Shown: positions 53,701 to 56,179 of the stretch, in pieces | How positions within the stretch are numbered: position 1 is the first letter of the stretch | Layout: every line of letters starts with the position of its first letter | Assembly (NCBI RefSeq): GCF_008831285.2 | Contig: NC_045141.1 | Span: forward strand, 1,676,001 to 1,740,000 | From: Nymphaea colorata | Taxonomy: Eukaryota; Streptophyta; Magnoliopsida; Nymphaeales; Nymphaeaceae | Reading direction: 5' to 3' | Length of the DNA stretch: 64,000 nt | The notes under the pieces: generated by a model | What the model saw: the letters and a program-made list of their open reading frames with translations, nothing else | Database searches by the model: none | What the model was told of the DNA's origin: nothing | Position numbers and translations under genes: made by a program

Positions 53701-55648
53701 AGTCTTGTCAAAGATCAATTTTGATCGGACTGCTGAAAATAAAAAAATAAAAGTTACATTCAAGATGCCTATATATGTGTGTGTGGGTGTATATATATAT
53801 GTATGACTGTGTATACTTGTATAAAGTGATATTATATATATAAGGTTTTCTAATAGTGTTGGCTTGGATTTGAATGGATGAACCTTAGCAAATTAAACTT
53901 GATTCAGTTTTATTTAATCAGATTCAGGTTTGAACTGAGACTCTGATTCGGACCCTGTTTCCTTGTACCAAGTTCAGTCCCCACTAGCATAAGATTCAAC
54001 CATAGCATTCGATCTTTACTGGATCCTAGTCAGATGTTGGATTAAGATTCATATTTAGTAATGAAACTGTATACTGGATGCAAATATGATTAGTGATCAA
54101 ATCTGAATTTCTTTAACAGATCCACCTTAATGGAGTCAACATAGGATCAGTAATCAGACATATTTGATCCATTTATATCTGTACTTCTGGAATCTTTGTC
54201 ATAGAACTGCAGCCCTTGCCAAAAAAGTTGTAAAAGCATGAATATCTTTCTTGCAGCATACCCATATCAACTTTTTTCTCTCTCTGTTTGAAATTCCTTT
54301 GATTAAAATTAACTTAGTCGGTCACAGCGGGTGACATTTCCAATTCATAGGCTTAAATGGTAGACATTAGATGGCTTATTATCAGATTGGAGTCTACATG
54401 AGTTTTGGGATCTGATTGCACCAAGTGGTGGTGTAACCCTCCTTCTGAGCATTTTCTTAAACTGCATCAAGGTGATGTCTCCATTTCATATGATGCTAAC
54501 CCTTCTCATGTGGCTTCTTTTCCATTTTACCACGCTGGGTATCCTTTTTTGGACCTGATGTGGTGGTACCTCAACTGAGATGGTGCTAATATGCTGGTGA
54601 ACAATTGGTCTTAATCTATCTTGTGAAATCTTCTCCGGTCTCCTTCTAAACTATTATGAATGTCTGTAGGTAATGGCAATTTCTGAATCGGCTGAACCAA
54701 AGGAGAAAGAAGAAAAGGCATCTATCCATGCTCCAACTGCTGAAGAATGGAAGTCGTTTGACATGCGAGCTGTTGTACTTGCAACAGAAGACTTGTTTAA
54801 TTTCATCTTCTCAGGGCAAGGCCTCAGAGTGCAAATTTTTCTATGCCAGGACATTGTCAAAGCAGCTGATGCCTTTTTTGACCCGAAGGTCTTATCATCG
54901 TTTTCTTCAGAAGGTGAAGAGAAAGAGAAGGTAATTCCAGAACCCAGAGAAGTATGTGGAAAACTTGCGTCAATATTGTCTAGAGTCTTAAGTCACATGG
55001 GTACTTTAGTGGACATGGCAAAGTGGGTACTTAGACACAGACAGGTACATTTTGGATTGAAAGTTGAAACTGATCCAAACTACTTATTTTTTACTTGATT
55101 TAGCATGTTTTTAACTCGGATTCACTTTATTTCTGTGACTTATCACAAATTAATATGTACTGTTTTTATTTATGTTACTTGTTTATTTAAATATTGATTT
55201 TTATTTTGAAATTTTGTGCTATTTTGTGTGTGTGTGTGTGTGTGTGTATACATTCTATCATACCCTCGTACCGATATTCTAAAGTTGCCGTGCCTGTATC
55301 TGTATTCAAACCTCTACTCGTAACCCATGACTTAGATTCTTGTAGATGCACCCTCAAAGAAAAGGTCCATGCATGTTTCTGTATGTTTTAAACATGCTGA
55401 TTGTTGTTTATATACATCAGGGGAATGCAACAATCACAAGAGTGGTTGGTGGTCTCCGTTCTTTTCGTAGAGCAGTCAGCATGGCGCCCGAAGTTTGGAT
55501 ACCAATGTTGATACGCACAGCCCTCAAGCCAGAGGCTCACCAGTTCGTTTTTACTGTCCTTATTATGTTGTCTACGATTTCATGCCGTAAGATTCCAGAA
55601 AGCCTTTGGCTCTGTATATCTAAGCTGCTTCACGAATTTCATGAATAG
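5528..55648 (+). CDS. ABC1K-family (ABC1/UbiB-like) atypical kinase, last five coding exons
   Basis: This is the 3' part of a plant ABC1K gene; the family acts in plastids or mitochondria in quinone and lipid metabolism. Exons are 5528-5689, 13598-13747, 24322-24582, 54670-55044 and 55421-55648. All junctions are GT-AG and phase 0, and the joined frame encodes 391 residues with no stop before TAG at 55646-55648. Exon 1 here has the catalytic loop HADPHPGN and the metal-binding DFG (YFDFGMMG). The later exons carry the family's C-terminal extension, for example [20 protein letters not shown] and RWNRLERL. The N-terminal exons, with any transit peptide, the KxGQ motif and the nucleotide-binding part, are upstream of the window. 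Introns are 7,908, 10,574, 30,087 and 376 bp, the first three packed with transposons. From memory the sequence resembles a plastid ABC1K paralogue, but I cannot assign which one. Confidence 0.88.
5806..5961. repeat. 78-bp tandem duplication, two copies
   Basis: Units start at 5806 and 5884 with CTTCTCTTTCCCTTTCTTCT and run through CTATGCAGATARGAATGAGC. They differ at only a few bases, so the duplication is fairly recent. It lies in the intron after the catalytic exon. Open frames across it are an effect of the repeat, not evidence of a gene. Confidence 0.85.
6312..7036 (+). pseudogene. Copia reverse transcriptase/RNase H fragment with polypurine tract
   Basis: Short broken frames give RT motifs ([20 protein letters not shown]) that jump directly to the late RT motif [14 protein letters not shown], showing an internal deletion. 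RNase H pieces follow ([42 protein letters not shown]). The fragment ends with the polypurine tract GCTTGAGGGGGAGC at 7023-7036. The protein resembles copies A and G. Several stops and frameshifts make it inactive, and no flanking LTR pair could be defined. Confidence 0.75.
7426..7666 (-). repeat. 3' LTR of copia A
   Basis: The 241-bp LTR begins TGTTGAATATTGG and ends TTTAACA on the + strand. It has a longer (GA)n run (about 7455-7496) than its partner, a handful of substitutions and a one-base indel. It contains an inverted repeat CCCTAATCTC...GAGATTAGGG at 7522-7550. Confidence 0.92.
7674..11057 (-). pseudogene. Copia A polyprotein, gag deleted and frameshifted
   Basis: On the minus strand the product starts MADGSRSEG at 11057, like the [10 protein letters not shown] start of intact copia G. 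It then passes within about ten residues to the linker that follows the zinc knuckle in G, so the gag and CCHC region (about 280 residues) is missing. The protease motif [12 protein letters not shown], the pre-integrase and integrase domains ([32 protein letters not shown]), RT ([10 protein letters not shown]) and RNase H are recognisable. They fall in several frames at 7721-7957, 7967-8269, 8149-8670, 8692-8877, 8896-9111, 9240-10526 and 10584-11057. It cannot make its own capsid and is a non-autonomous relic of the G family. Confidence 0.88.
11905..11917 (-). other. Primer-binding site of copia A (initiator Met tRNA)
   Basis: GCTCTGATACCA is the complement of TGGTATCAGAGC, directly next to the 5' LTR at 11918. 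It matches the 3' end of plant initiator methionine tRNA, the usual copia primer. Confidence 0.9.
11918..12135 (-). repeat. 5' LTR of copia A
   Basis: The 218-bp LTR holds a shorter GA run than the left copy. It contains a perfect 28-bp palindrome CCCTAATCTCTTTT/AAAAGAGATTAGGG at 11992-12019. Confidence 0.92.
12161..12537. mobile_element. Short non-autonomous hAT element (MITE-like) with perfect 8-bp TSD
   Basis: The 377-bp element starts CTATGTCACATGGGTGC and ends GCACTCCTGTAACATAG. These are imperfect 17-bp inverted repeats, 14 of 17 matching. GTTAAGAA occurs exactly before (12153-12160) and exactly after (12538-12545), the 8-bp duplication expected of hAT. There is no coding capacity; the inside holds a long (TA)n/(CA)n run at 12382-12453. 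Its right 60 bases resemble the 3' end of hAT-1, so hAT-1-type transposase probably mobilised it. Confidence 0.88.
12382..12453. repeat. (TA)n(CA)n microsatellite
   Basis: About 30 TA units are followed by about 7 CA units inside the short hAT element. Confidence 0.95.
12546..13597. other. Unique intron sequence with TG/TA microsatellite
   Basis: No gene is visible. The stretch holds a (TG)n(TA)n run at 12977-13031, then T-rich sequence leading to the acceptor CTTGCAG at 13591-13597. It is ordinary intron sequence of the kinase gene. Confidence 0.6.
13598..13747 (+). CDS. ABC1K exon ([20 protein letters not shown])
   Basis: The exon is 150 bp (50 codons), with acceptor CTTGCAG before and donor GTGCAC after it. 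It continues the preceding exon's VGLIQM directly and reads through [16 protein letters not shown] to QSQDFQ. It is phase 0 on both sides with no stop. Confidence 0.9.
13964..14259 (+). repeat. 5' LTR of copia C
   Basis: It begins TGTTAAGTCTATACG and ends GATTCTCACA. A perfect inverted pair GGGTCTG/CAGACCC-like (GATCAGGTCTGTTCAGACC) lies near its start. It is immediately followed by the primer site. Confidence 0.93.
14260..14272 (+). other. Primer-binding site of copia C
   Basis: TGGTATCAGAGCC is complementary to the 3' end of initiator Met tRNA and starts directly after the LTR terminal CA. Confidence 0.92.
14515..15200 (+). pseudogene. Copia C gag, frameshifted
   Basis: It starts [20 protein letters not shown] and contains the gag motif [17 protein letters not shown]. 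Three overlapping frames (14515-14874, 14726-15028, 15012-15200) show at least two frameshifts. The zinc knuckle, protease and integrase core are missing: by about 15285 the sequence is already in the integrase C-terminal region ([16 protein letters not shown]), which copia D interrupts at 15365. Confidence 0.82.
15365..15612 (+). repeat. 5' LTR of copia D
   Basis: It begins TGTTGATAGACTG and ends TATTTCTACA. It contains the CGTGG...CCCTC...GAGGG...CCACG hairpin at 15525-15561 that is shared with copia E and H. Confidence 0.93.
15613..15626 (+). other. Primer-binding site of copia D
   Basis: TGGTATCAGAGCGG directly follows the 5' LTR and matches the initiator Met tRNA 3' end. Confidence 0.9.
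15640..16260 (+). repeat. GC-rich minisatellite leader of copia D
   Basis: Between the primer site and gag lies a leader much richer in G and C than its surroundings. It is made of repeated CCCAGCGCCGCCCTGATCAG units, with GCGCCGCGCCGCTCTGCCTG units in the second half. Long frames here on both strands reflect composition and are not genes. Copia E and H have leaders of the same character but different repeat sequence. Confidence 0.8.
16386..20617 (+). pseudogene. Copia D gag-pol polyprotein with three frame breaks
   Basis: It starts [15 protein letters not shown] and closely follows intact copia E. Gag has [19 protein letters not shown] and the CCHC knuckle [14 protein letters not shown]; protease has [11 protein letters not shown]; integrase has [19 protein letters not shown] and [14 protein letters not shown] has [15 protein letters not shown]; RNase H has [15 protein letters not shown]. 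Breaks occur in gag near 16815-16830, by a deletion between protease and pre-integrase near 17715, and at a 23-bp duplication at 19503-19548 in RT. The last codons LEGEC and the TGA stop overlap the polypurine tract and the first bases of the 3' LTR. Confidence 0.9.
19503..19548 (+). repeat. Perfect 23-bp tandem duplication in copia D RT
   Basis: AGAGCGTGGTTTGAACGACT plus GAG occurs twice with no mismatch. As 23 is not a multiple of three it shifts the frame and creates a stop right after the SPRAWFERL motif. Confidence 0.95.
20612..20859 (+). repeat. 3' LTR of copia D
   Basis: It starts TGTTGATAG directly after the polypurine tract and ends TTTCTACA before the CTTAC duplication. It carries the shared hairpin at 20772-20808, with the inner stem shortened by a substitution. 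Confidence 0.93.
20865..22901 (+). pseudogene. Copia C pol 3' part (integrase end, RT, RNase H)
   Basis: Right of nested copia D the polyprotein resumes with [20 protein letters not shown] (integrase C-terminus). RT follows ([43 protein letters not shown]) in one long frame to about 22250, where a frameshift interrupts [20 protein letters not shown]. RNase H ([30 protein letters not shown]) breaks again near 22600. The stop TAA is formed at the start of the 3' LTR. RT is more divergent from copia D, E and H than they are from each other. Confidence 0.88.
22896..23191 (+). repeat. 3' LTR of copia C
   Basis: It begins TGTTAAGTTTGTATG after the tract TTGAGGGGGGC and ends TTCTCACA before ATGCC. 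About 11 of 296 positions differ from the 5' copy. Confidence 0.93.
23790..24321. other. Unique intron sequence
   Basis: No gene, repeat or element end can be recognised. The stretch ends at the kinase exon acceptor CATCTGACAG. Confidence 0.6.
24322..24582 (+). CDS. ABC1K exon ([20 protein letters not shown])
   Basis: The exon is 261 bp (87 codons), with acceptor TCTGACAG and donor GTGAGT, phase 0 on both sides. It encodes the ABC1K C-terminal region through [20 protein letters not shown] and [17 protein letters not shown] to RWNRLERL, all family-typical, with no stop. Confidence 0.9.
24828..25112 (+). mobile_element. 5' LTR and primer site of decayed copia F
   Basis: An LTR-like segment runs from about TGTTGTCTAGTTCC at 24828 to TTTACA at 25100, followed by TGGTATCAAAGC, a one-base variant of the usual primer site. 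It aligns with the minus-strand LTR of copia L at 35355-35629, for example in the GGCTAGAATTTTAGCCATTGG segment. No 3' LTR was found. Confidence 0.65.
25616..26045 (+). pseudogene. Copia F gag fragment
   Basis: It starts [20 protein letters not shown], then breaks into a second frame with the UBN2-type gag segment [20 protein letters not shown] and [20 protein letters not shown]. It ends abruptly in a CACATACGCACACACATATG tract near 26020. The rest of the element is absent. Copia L at 34236-34876 (minus) is its nearest relative in the window. Confidence 0.75.
26698..26738. repeat. (TA)n microsatellite
   Basis: About 20 uninterrupted TA units. Confidence 0.95.
27012..27288 (+). repeat. 5' LTR of copia H
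   Basis: It begins TGTTAGAATATTG and ends TTTCTACG, the final A having mutated to G. It contains the family hairpin CGTGG...CCTC...GAGG...CCACG at 27205-27238. Confidence 0.93.
27289..27301 (+). other. Primer-binding site of copia H
   Basis: TGGTATCAGAGCC directly after the 5' LTR matches the initiator Met tRNA 3' end. Confidence 0.92.
27310..27579 (+). repeat. GC-rich minisatellite leader of copia H
   Basis: Repeats of a roughly 30-bp unit with GCCGTCGCCGTCGCCTATTC and CCAGCG fill the leader between primer site and gag. Frames through it on both strands are compositional. Confidence 0.8.
27580..31880 (+). pseudogene. Copia H gag-pol with three nonsense codons and one frameshift
   Basis: It starts [17 protein letters not shown]. 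Gag runs to a TGA at 28066-28068 and continues in the same frame. The zinc knuckle [14 protein letters not shown] and protease [11 protein letters not shown] precede a TGA at 29050-29052, where relatives have Trp before [10 protein letters not shown] frameshift near 29490-29530 lies in integrase just before [14 protein letters not shown] ([15 protein letters not shown]) is intact to a TAG at 31371-31373, where relatives have Gln. RNase H follows to LEGEC and TAG in the LTR. Otherwise it covers the full polyprotein. Confidence 0.92.
31875..32151 (+). repeat. 3' LTR of copia H
   Basis: It starts TGTTAGAATATTG after the polypurine tract and ends TTTCTACA before GGCAC. The family hairpin is at 32068-32101. 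Confidence 0.93.
32337..32470. repeat. 60-bp tandem repeat, two and a partial copy
   Basis: Units begin AGGTCGCCGGAAGAAATATC at 32337 and AGGTCGACGGAATAAATATC at 32397, with a partial third from 32457. Each includes CGCCCAAATCAKCCAACRTT. It lies in the hAT-like insert. Confidence 0.85.
34051..34509 (-). pseudogene. Chimeric open frame: copia gag fused to hAT core
   Basis: This minus-strand frame of 152 codons is open throughout. Residues 1 to about 91 match copia gag ([36 protein letters not shown]). Residues from about 92 match the hAT DUF659 core ([31 protein letters not shown]). The join at about 34236 is in frame. It is most simply the breakpoint between truncated copia L and hAT K. There is no evidence that it is translated. 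Confidence 0.7.
34236..34876 (-). pseudogene. Copia L gag fragment
   Basis: On the minus strand it starts [20 protein letters not shown], like copia F gag, followed by a second frame with [20 protein letters not shown] and then [13 protein letters not shown]. Stops separate the pieces. Protease and everything downstream are absent, because the sequence passes into hAT K at about 34236. Confidence 0.75.
35343..35629 (-). mobile_element. 5' LTR and primer site of copia L
   Basis: GCTTTGATACCA at 35343-35354 is the complement of TGGTATCAAAGC, the primer site seen in copia F. The LTR follows at 35355-35629, reading TGACTAGTCC...TTTTCA on the minus strand, with a TATATAAAGG promoter-like box near 35543-35552. 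No matching 3' LTR is present. The stretch 34880-35340 is untranslated leader. Confidence 0.65.
35745..35975 (-). repeat. 3' LTR of copia G
   Basis: It begins TGTTACGTGATGAAG with a GA run and ends AATTTCAACA. The inverted repeat CGTGCTCTAATCTC/GAGATTAGGGCACG lies at 35823-35860. Confidence 0.94.
35983..40179 (-). CDS. Copia G gag-pol polyprotein, intact
   Basis: The single 1398-residue frame supplies all retrotransposition functions. Order: gag with UBN2-type domain (residues about 20-215), Gly/Arg-rich linker, CCHC knuckle [14 protein letters not shown] (252-265), aspartic protease with DSG at 361-363, pre-integrase HLRLGHPS, integrase core ([32 protein letters not shown]), RT with YVDD near 1081, and RNase H ([29 protein letters not shown]). 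The integrase-before-RT order defines Ty1/copia. The stop precedes the polypurine tract (VDIYAPA). The start [10 protein letters not shown] is preceded by an untranslated leader to the primer site. Copia A (7426-12135) and fragment 6312-7036 are its decayed relatives. Confidence 0.96.
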   Translation of the reverse strand: MAESRNSEGGNDHKGGGNPFSYGSTVKLDGHNYELWSRSFMLSIKGHRKRHIIEEDEPTNKSGKYITWEEDDNMVMSWIMNSVQPQIASTITYYTTAKEMWEFLRQTYSQDKNVSKILQVEEELHNLRQGSQDLSQYFATVKATYERLKFLRPPCKSCYKSHFEPTMVAKFLAGLSPEYAAAKDQMLTGSEIPDLSDAYNRLSRLAISLSQPAGVTPASALAVGGGRGHGSTYSTRGRGIGRGTGGRGRFQCTYCGKIGHLEDRCWDKHGRPSSLSQGRNMVTKQGKSSTYSSMGSAQTTTPTVEDSSPSIAPETVSIDRVEYEQFLAHKASQASATTVVTDRAFSAGPSTSDSGTSWIIDSGASRHFCSRPESFTTLHKFLQPRHVKIADGRLSPILGSGDVKLSKSMTISHVLYAFEFPSHLLSVKQLTTDLHCRIIFDPGSCSFQDLQTGKTIGGGYEKGGVYILSTPMGLAATSSTSESTVFQWHLRLGHPSAPKLRSLLPNLSIPESFQCEACQLGKHTRSSFPSSLSPSSQGLFDLLHVDVWGPSRVASRNKFRYFLVVVDDYSRVSWVFLLKERSEVICILKYLIIEIKTQFGSVVKCIRTDNALEFKSSILMTFYAENGISPQFTCPHTSQQNGVAERKHRQLLTVARTLMLHNHVPAYLWGDAILMACHLTNRLPSSSIDHKVPIKLVYPNRSLFSVAPKVFGCTCFVHILGPKRDKLAAQAIKCVFIGYPRNQKGYKCFEPVTHKEYISADVTFFESQSYFSHTFASTEVPCPIPLPIPPIPLQSFPSPTLTMNRFQDPPLVYTRRQDSSHGRPSDSSQDVSPTEVSIPGVVPLDDLPIALRKGKRQCTMHPISHFVSTTHLDGNLQQFLKAMTVHTVPTCHQQALLDCKWRTAMQDEMDALVQRGTWELVDPPKDCDIVGSKWVFTVKYNSDGSLERYKARLVAKGYTQTYGVDFFETFSPVARLGTIRLIISVAVHSDWPMYQLDVKNAFLYGDLEETVYMQQPPGFERQGECSKVCRLKKAIYGLKQSPRTWFHKLSEVVSQCGFERSPLDHSLFIKKTSTGIVVMIVYVDDIILTGDCGREISATKVFLQKHFVTKDLGHLRYFLGIEVVENKEGVALSQRKYVLDLLQDTGMLGTKPANLPMNPRIHLHDDQSELVDSRSYRSLIGKLLYVTVTRPDISFAVGKLSQFMEKPRKVHWDAAMMVLKYLKSSPGRGLFFKKGESLDVVAYSDADYAGSVDDRRSTTGFCVFVGGNLISWRSKKQNVVSRSSAESEYRAMAQTATEITWVKSMLTNMSIHVPLPMKMYCDNKAATYIANNPVFHERTKHIEVDCHYIRDLIKEGVVSTVHVASEDQAADMFTKALPIGDFSRCCNKLSVVDIYAPA
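40954..40966 (-). other. Primer-binding site of copia G
   Basis: GGCTCTGATACCA abuts the 5' LTR and is the complement of TGGTATCAGAGCC. Confidence 0.92.
40967..41197 (-). repeat. 5' LTR of copia G
   Basis: It is identical to the 3' copy except for one base. The inverted repeat is at 41045-41082. Confidence 0.94.
41203..41776. other. C-rich non-coding stretch flanking the solo LTR
   Basis: From about 41330 the + strand is C-rich with loosely repeated words such as CTGCAGGC, CCCTCAC and GCACCTC. The same composition resumes right of the solo LTR at 45018 (CACCACCGCACCTCCCC), showing that the LTR split one tract. Frames on both strands look compositional; no domain is recognised. Confidence 0.5.
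42695..43613. repeat. 490-bp tandem duplication within the solo LTR
   Basis: The second copy starts at 43185. Both copies begin ACAAAATGACTGGCTAG and share CACACCTCCAATTGCCTCCA, GGCAATGCATATGCAACAAA and CTCGACTCGATACCCCACCT in the same order. They have diverged by scattered substitutions and small indels. Confidence 0.85.
44760..44787. repeat. (CCG)n microsatellite
   Basis: About nine GCC/CGC units lie inside the solo LTR. Both strands give polyarginine, polyglycine or polyalanine frames here, which are not genes. Confidence 0.9.
45018..46402. other. Non-coding flank with diverged repeats and an LTR-like promoter segment
   Basis: At 45060-45190 a segment with CCCGGCC and AAGTTAAAAAC-type words occurs twice in diverged tandem form (period about 64). 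Around 46055-46110, TATATAAGGGCATTTAGG is followed by TTTAATGAAACCCTAAAC, like the promoter and polyadenylation region of a retrotransposon LTR, but no partner or coding region is present. No gene is supported. Confidence 0.4.
46403..46643 (-). repeat. 3' LTR of copia E
   Basis: It reads TGTAGAAACAAAATG...CCGTCAACA on the + strand. The hairpin CGTGG...CCCTCGACTCGAGGG...CCACG is at 46451-46487. The polyprotein stop codon (complement at 46638-46640) lies within it. Confidence 0.94.
46638..50987 (-). CDS. Copia E gag-pol polyprotein, intact
   Basis: The frame of 1449 residues is counted from [15 protein letters not shown] at 50987. This start is preferred over an in-frame ATG 15 codons upstream because relatives D and H begin MAASSSS and MAEEMTS. 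Order: gag ([38 protein letters not shown]), knuckle [14 protein letters not shown] near 250, protease [10 protein letters not shown] near 346, pre-integrase [11 protein letters not shown], integrase ([35 protein letters not shown]), RT with [15 protein letters not shown] near 1125, and RNase H ([30 protein letters not shown]). It ends LEGEC with a stop completed by the LTR. No interruption is present, so the element may be autonomous. Confidence 0.96.
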   Translation of the reverse strand: MADSSSSSVNTTLPDVVSARTDHVPVQVTTIQLTKENYSRWSAAITMGIAGRGRIAYVNGRKVEPAADSLAWDTWFLEDNQVKTWIVNSVSPDIQPLILRKKTARDMWIILEQMYGQKKRKVRVYQLMKDVYSLRQGALSVADFYAALKSKWEDLDYHSDIPWRCPHDQMQYMTDKWENRVFLFLSGLNDDFENIRGQILNSDESFSIEDVYSRVEAEEQRRLLSSGRKGEEQSAYVSRAPVGTPRSSRKCTHCKKLGHTRDFCWDLYPEKKDSRGRSSSGKKPVSSATSLSDGKGSISAEQIRELRAYLSKIDVGQADTPDEVKINQALAISGGEGTSSMGEWIVDSGATHHMTGNPKLFHDYKLSSGKERVSLADGSFTSVAGKGSLSLLNNFLVHDALHVPHLPLNLLSVSKITKELKCELIFSEKRCVLQDLVTGKRIGIGLVSDGLYRLPIRVVTALMSAVCRTEKKEEECRQLFLFWHERLGHLPFGILQHLFPELCSSLNISMLSCDVCQFAKHVRASYPISNSRSNKAFSLVHSDVWGPSGIHSRGGFQYFITFIDDYSRCTFVYLLKDRSEVPHIIETFILLVENQYGHSVKTFRSDNAREYLCLTVEEFFRKRGIVHETSCSYTPPQNGVAERKNRQLLNVTRAILFQRHLPKYYWGDAILTSVYLINRMPTRVLKGHTPYSMLPGSSQPFHLPPRVFGCVCFIHNHSPNVKKLDPKSIKGVFLGYSSTQKGYKCLDPTTGRLHITKDVTFLEHVSYFGENSLQGEKLMSKEEYSPTQEIQFTDFMDYRREENPVAKVLGKDEDGKDEEGTTTDVHEQEKEGEHPLVTEQEGNRMFGQVYSRRRACTDKVIDDEEVTPNPNPTSSLDDPSRVQKQDVGKEKEDLPIALRKGVRSCTQHPIGNFVSYSRLSTDYKCFVSSLAVVVIPRNATEAQGDTKWSHAMKEEMEALDRNQTWEVVDIPEAAHLVGSKWVYTVKYKPDGSIERYKARLVAKGFSQKYGIDYLETFAPVAKMKTVRVIISLAVLKGWEMCQLDVKNAFLNGDLEEEVYMCMPPGFEKPGKCCKLKKALYGLKQSPRAWFERLRLVMKKHGYKQGNGDHTLFVKRRESKVTLLLVYVDDMIVTGDDKEEIARLKGLLSTEFDLKDLGKLKYFLGIEIARSGTTLVLSQRKYTLDLLKETGKLGCRPASTPIDAGHKLGSKDGELLGEEAKGRYQRLVGKLIYLTLTRPDITFAVNVMSQFMHAPTDMHLKAVDRILCYLKKNPGKGLLYVQQRSIEVEGYSDADWAGCVDTRRSTSGYCVYLGGNLVVWRSKRQDVCSRSSAEAEYRAVATGVSELLWLKILLTDIGIEIEGPMRMYCDNKSAINLANNPVLHDRTKHVEIDRHFIRERIDAKELTLPYMKSEDQTADVLTKALSVTPFERNVSKLGMFDMYAQLEGEC
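50988..51487 (-). repeat. GC-rich minisatellite leader of copia E
   Basis: Leader between primer site and gag, with repeated GCAAGGGCAGCGGCGGC and GGTCACGGTCACGGCCACGG units. A long frame on the opposite strand (51050-51505) encodes only Gly/Arg/Ala-rich low-complexity sequence and is rejected as a gene. Confidence 0.82.
51488..51500 (-). other. Primer-binding site of copia E
   Basis: GGCTCTGATACCA abuts the 5' LTR; it is the complement of the initiator Met primer site. Confidence 0.92.
51501..51741 (-). repeat. 5' LTR of copia E
   Basis: It is identical to the 3' LTR except for one base; the hairpin is at 51549-51585. Confidence 0.94.
51965..52010. repeat. Isolated hAT-type terminus
   Basis: GCCAGTACCCATACCTGTAC followed by CTGCCTATGTGACATAG has the form of the right end of hAT-1 and related elements. 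No left end with a matching 8-bp flank was found, so this is probably a truncated element, perhaps cut by copia E. Confidence 0.4.
52190..52365 (-). pseudogene. Possible gag remnant
   Basis: The minus strand reads [20 protein letters not shown], resembling the FLxGLxxxFExxR motif of copia gag, within a 110-codon frame lacking other recognisable motifs. Assignment rests on this one motif. Confidence 0.3.
52542..52925. mobile_element. AT-rich foldback, candidate hAT-type MITE
   Basis: The ends CCATAGTCACAAATAAC and, as complement of the right end, CTATAGTCACAGAAAACAC form imperfect inverted repeats around a very A/T-rich interior with AAAACGCATTAAAAGCGCG and TTTTTTAAAAAAAA runs. The flanks do not give a clean 8-bp duplication (GATAAAAGT versus GTAAAGCA), so this stays a candidate. 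Confidence 0.45.
53000..54669. other. Intron sequence, mostly unrecognised
   Basis: No gene is visible. Around 53580-53760 there is weak similarity to 6020-6190 (GAGCTAGCCATTGAGCTAGC versus CTAGCCATTGGGTTAGC), which could reflect two decayed copies of one LTR. A TG/TA run is at 53775-53810. It ends at the acceptor TGTCTGTAG. Confidence 0.45.
54670..55044 (+). CDS. ABC1K exon, C-terminal region
   Basis: The exon is 375 bp (125 codons), with acceptor GTCTGTAG and donor GTACAT, phase 0. It reads [20 protein letters not shown], then [20 protein letters not shown] and [20 protein letters not shown], and ends KWVLRHRQ. This is the less conserved regulatory tail of the family. It follows the RWNRLERL exon directly although 30 kb separate them. 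Confidence 0.87.
55221..55345. repeat. (GT)n microsatellite and hAT-end-like sequence in last intron
   Basis: A GT run at 55221-55247 is followed by CTCGTACCGATATTCTAAAG and TTGCCGTGCCTGTATCTGTA, resembling the 3' terminal region of hAT-1 (2895-2960). It ends near CGTAACCCATGACTTAG without a clear terminus. Confidence 0.4.
55421..55648 (+). CDS. ABC1K final coding exon
   Basis: The exon is 228 bp (75 codons and TAG), with acceptor TATACATCAG. It reads [20 protein letters not shown], then [20 protein letters not shown] and ends KLLHEFHE. It is phase 0 with the previous exon. Confidence 0.87.
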   Translation, partial: GNATITRVVGGLRSFRRAVSMAPEVWIPMLIRTALKPEAHQFVFTVLIMLSTISCRKIPESLWLCISKLLHEFHE

Positions 55649-55916
55649 TTGGGTTCTATATTAATGAAGTTCATTGCTTTAGTTATCTGTTTATGTTCTT
55701 TGGTTCCTTTTTTTTTTTTTGGTTGGTGAGGAAGCAGTTTGCTACTATTTGACAAAGTTGCAAATTTCTTGTTTGTTTCAAATGGTGCTCTTAATGCTGC
55801 TATATTTACATTGTAGGTAGACTGTTTAAGGTCTTCCGTCTAGGCAACCGACATGCAATAAAATGTATACGTTTTTTTCATTCCTAACCTTAATAATGGA
55901 TGGATAGTTGGATACT
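55649..55916 (+). other. 3' untranslated region of the ABC1K gene
   Basis: Between the stop and gypsy I there are 268 bases without coding signs, including a poly-T run near 55707-55720. AATAAA at 55857-55862 is a candidate polyadenylation signal. Confidence 0.6.
55857..55862 (+). terminator. Candidate polyadenylation signal AATAAA
   Basis: Canonical AATAAA 209 bases after the ABC1K stop and 55 bases before the gypsy insertion. Position fits; use is not shown. Confidence 0.5.
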
Positions 55917-56167
55917 TGTGAGGCTTCACATTAACTAACGCACACCCGCTCGTAATGAAAGCCCAGCCTTCACTCGATACAGTAATTCAAAATCTTATTA
56001 GGGTTTAATCCTGCTTACGATGACTTTATACAATAACTAAGTGGACTGGAATAGACTCCCTAATGATCTCCCCTGATCGTGTACTGGATCCAATTACTGA
56101 CCCACTAACCCGTTCCTTTATTCAACTAAGAAACAAACGAAAGCATCAACTCAACAGACGCCTAACA
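55917..56167 (-). repeat. 3' LTR of gypsy I
   Basis: It begins TGTGAGGCTTCACATTAAC and ends GACGCCTAACA, next to the polypurine complement. Confidence 0.9.
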
Positions 56168-56179
56168 AGTATTCCCCCT

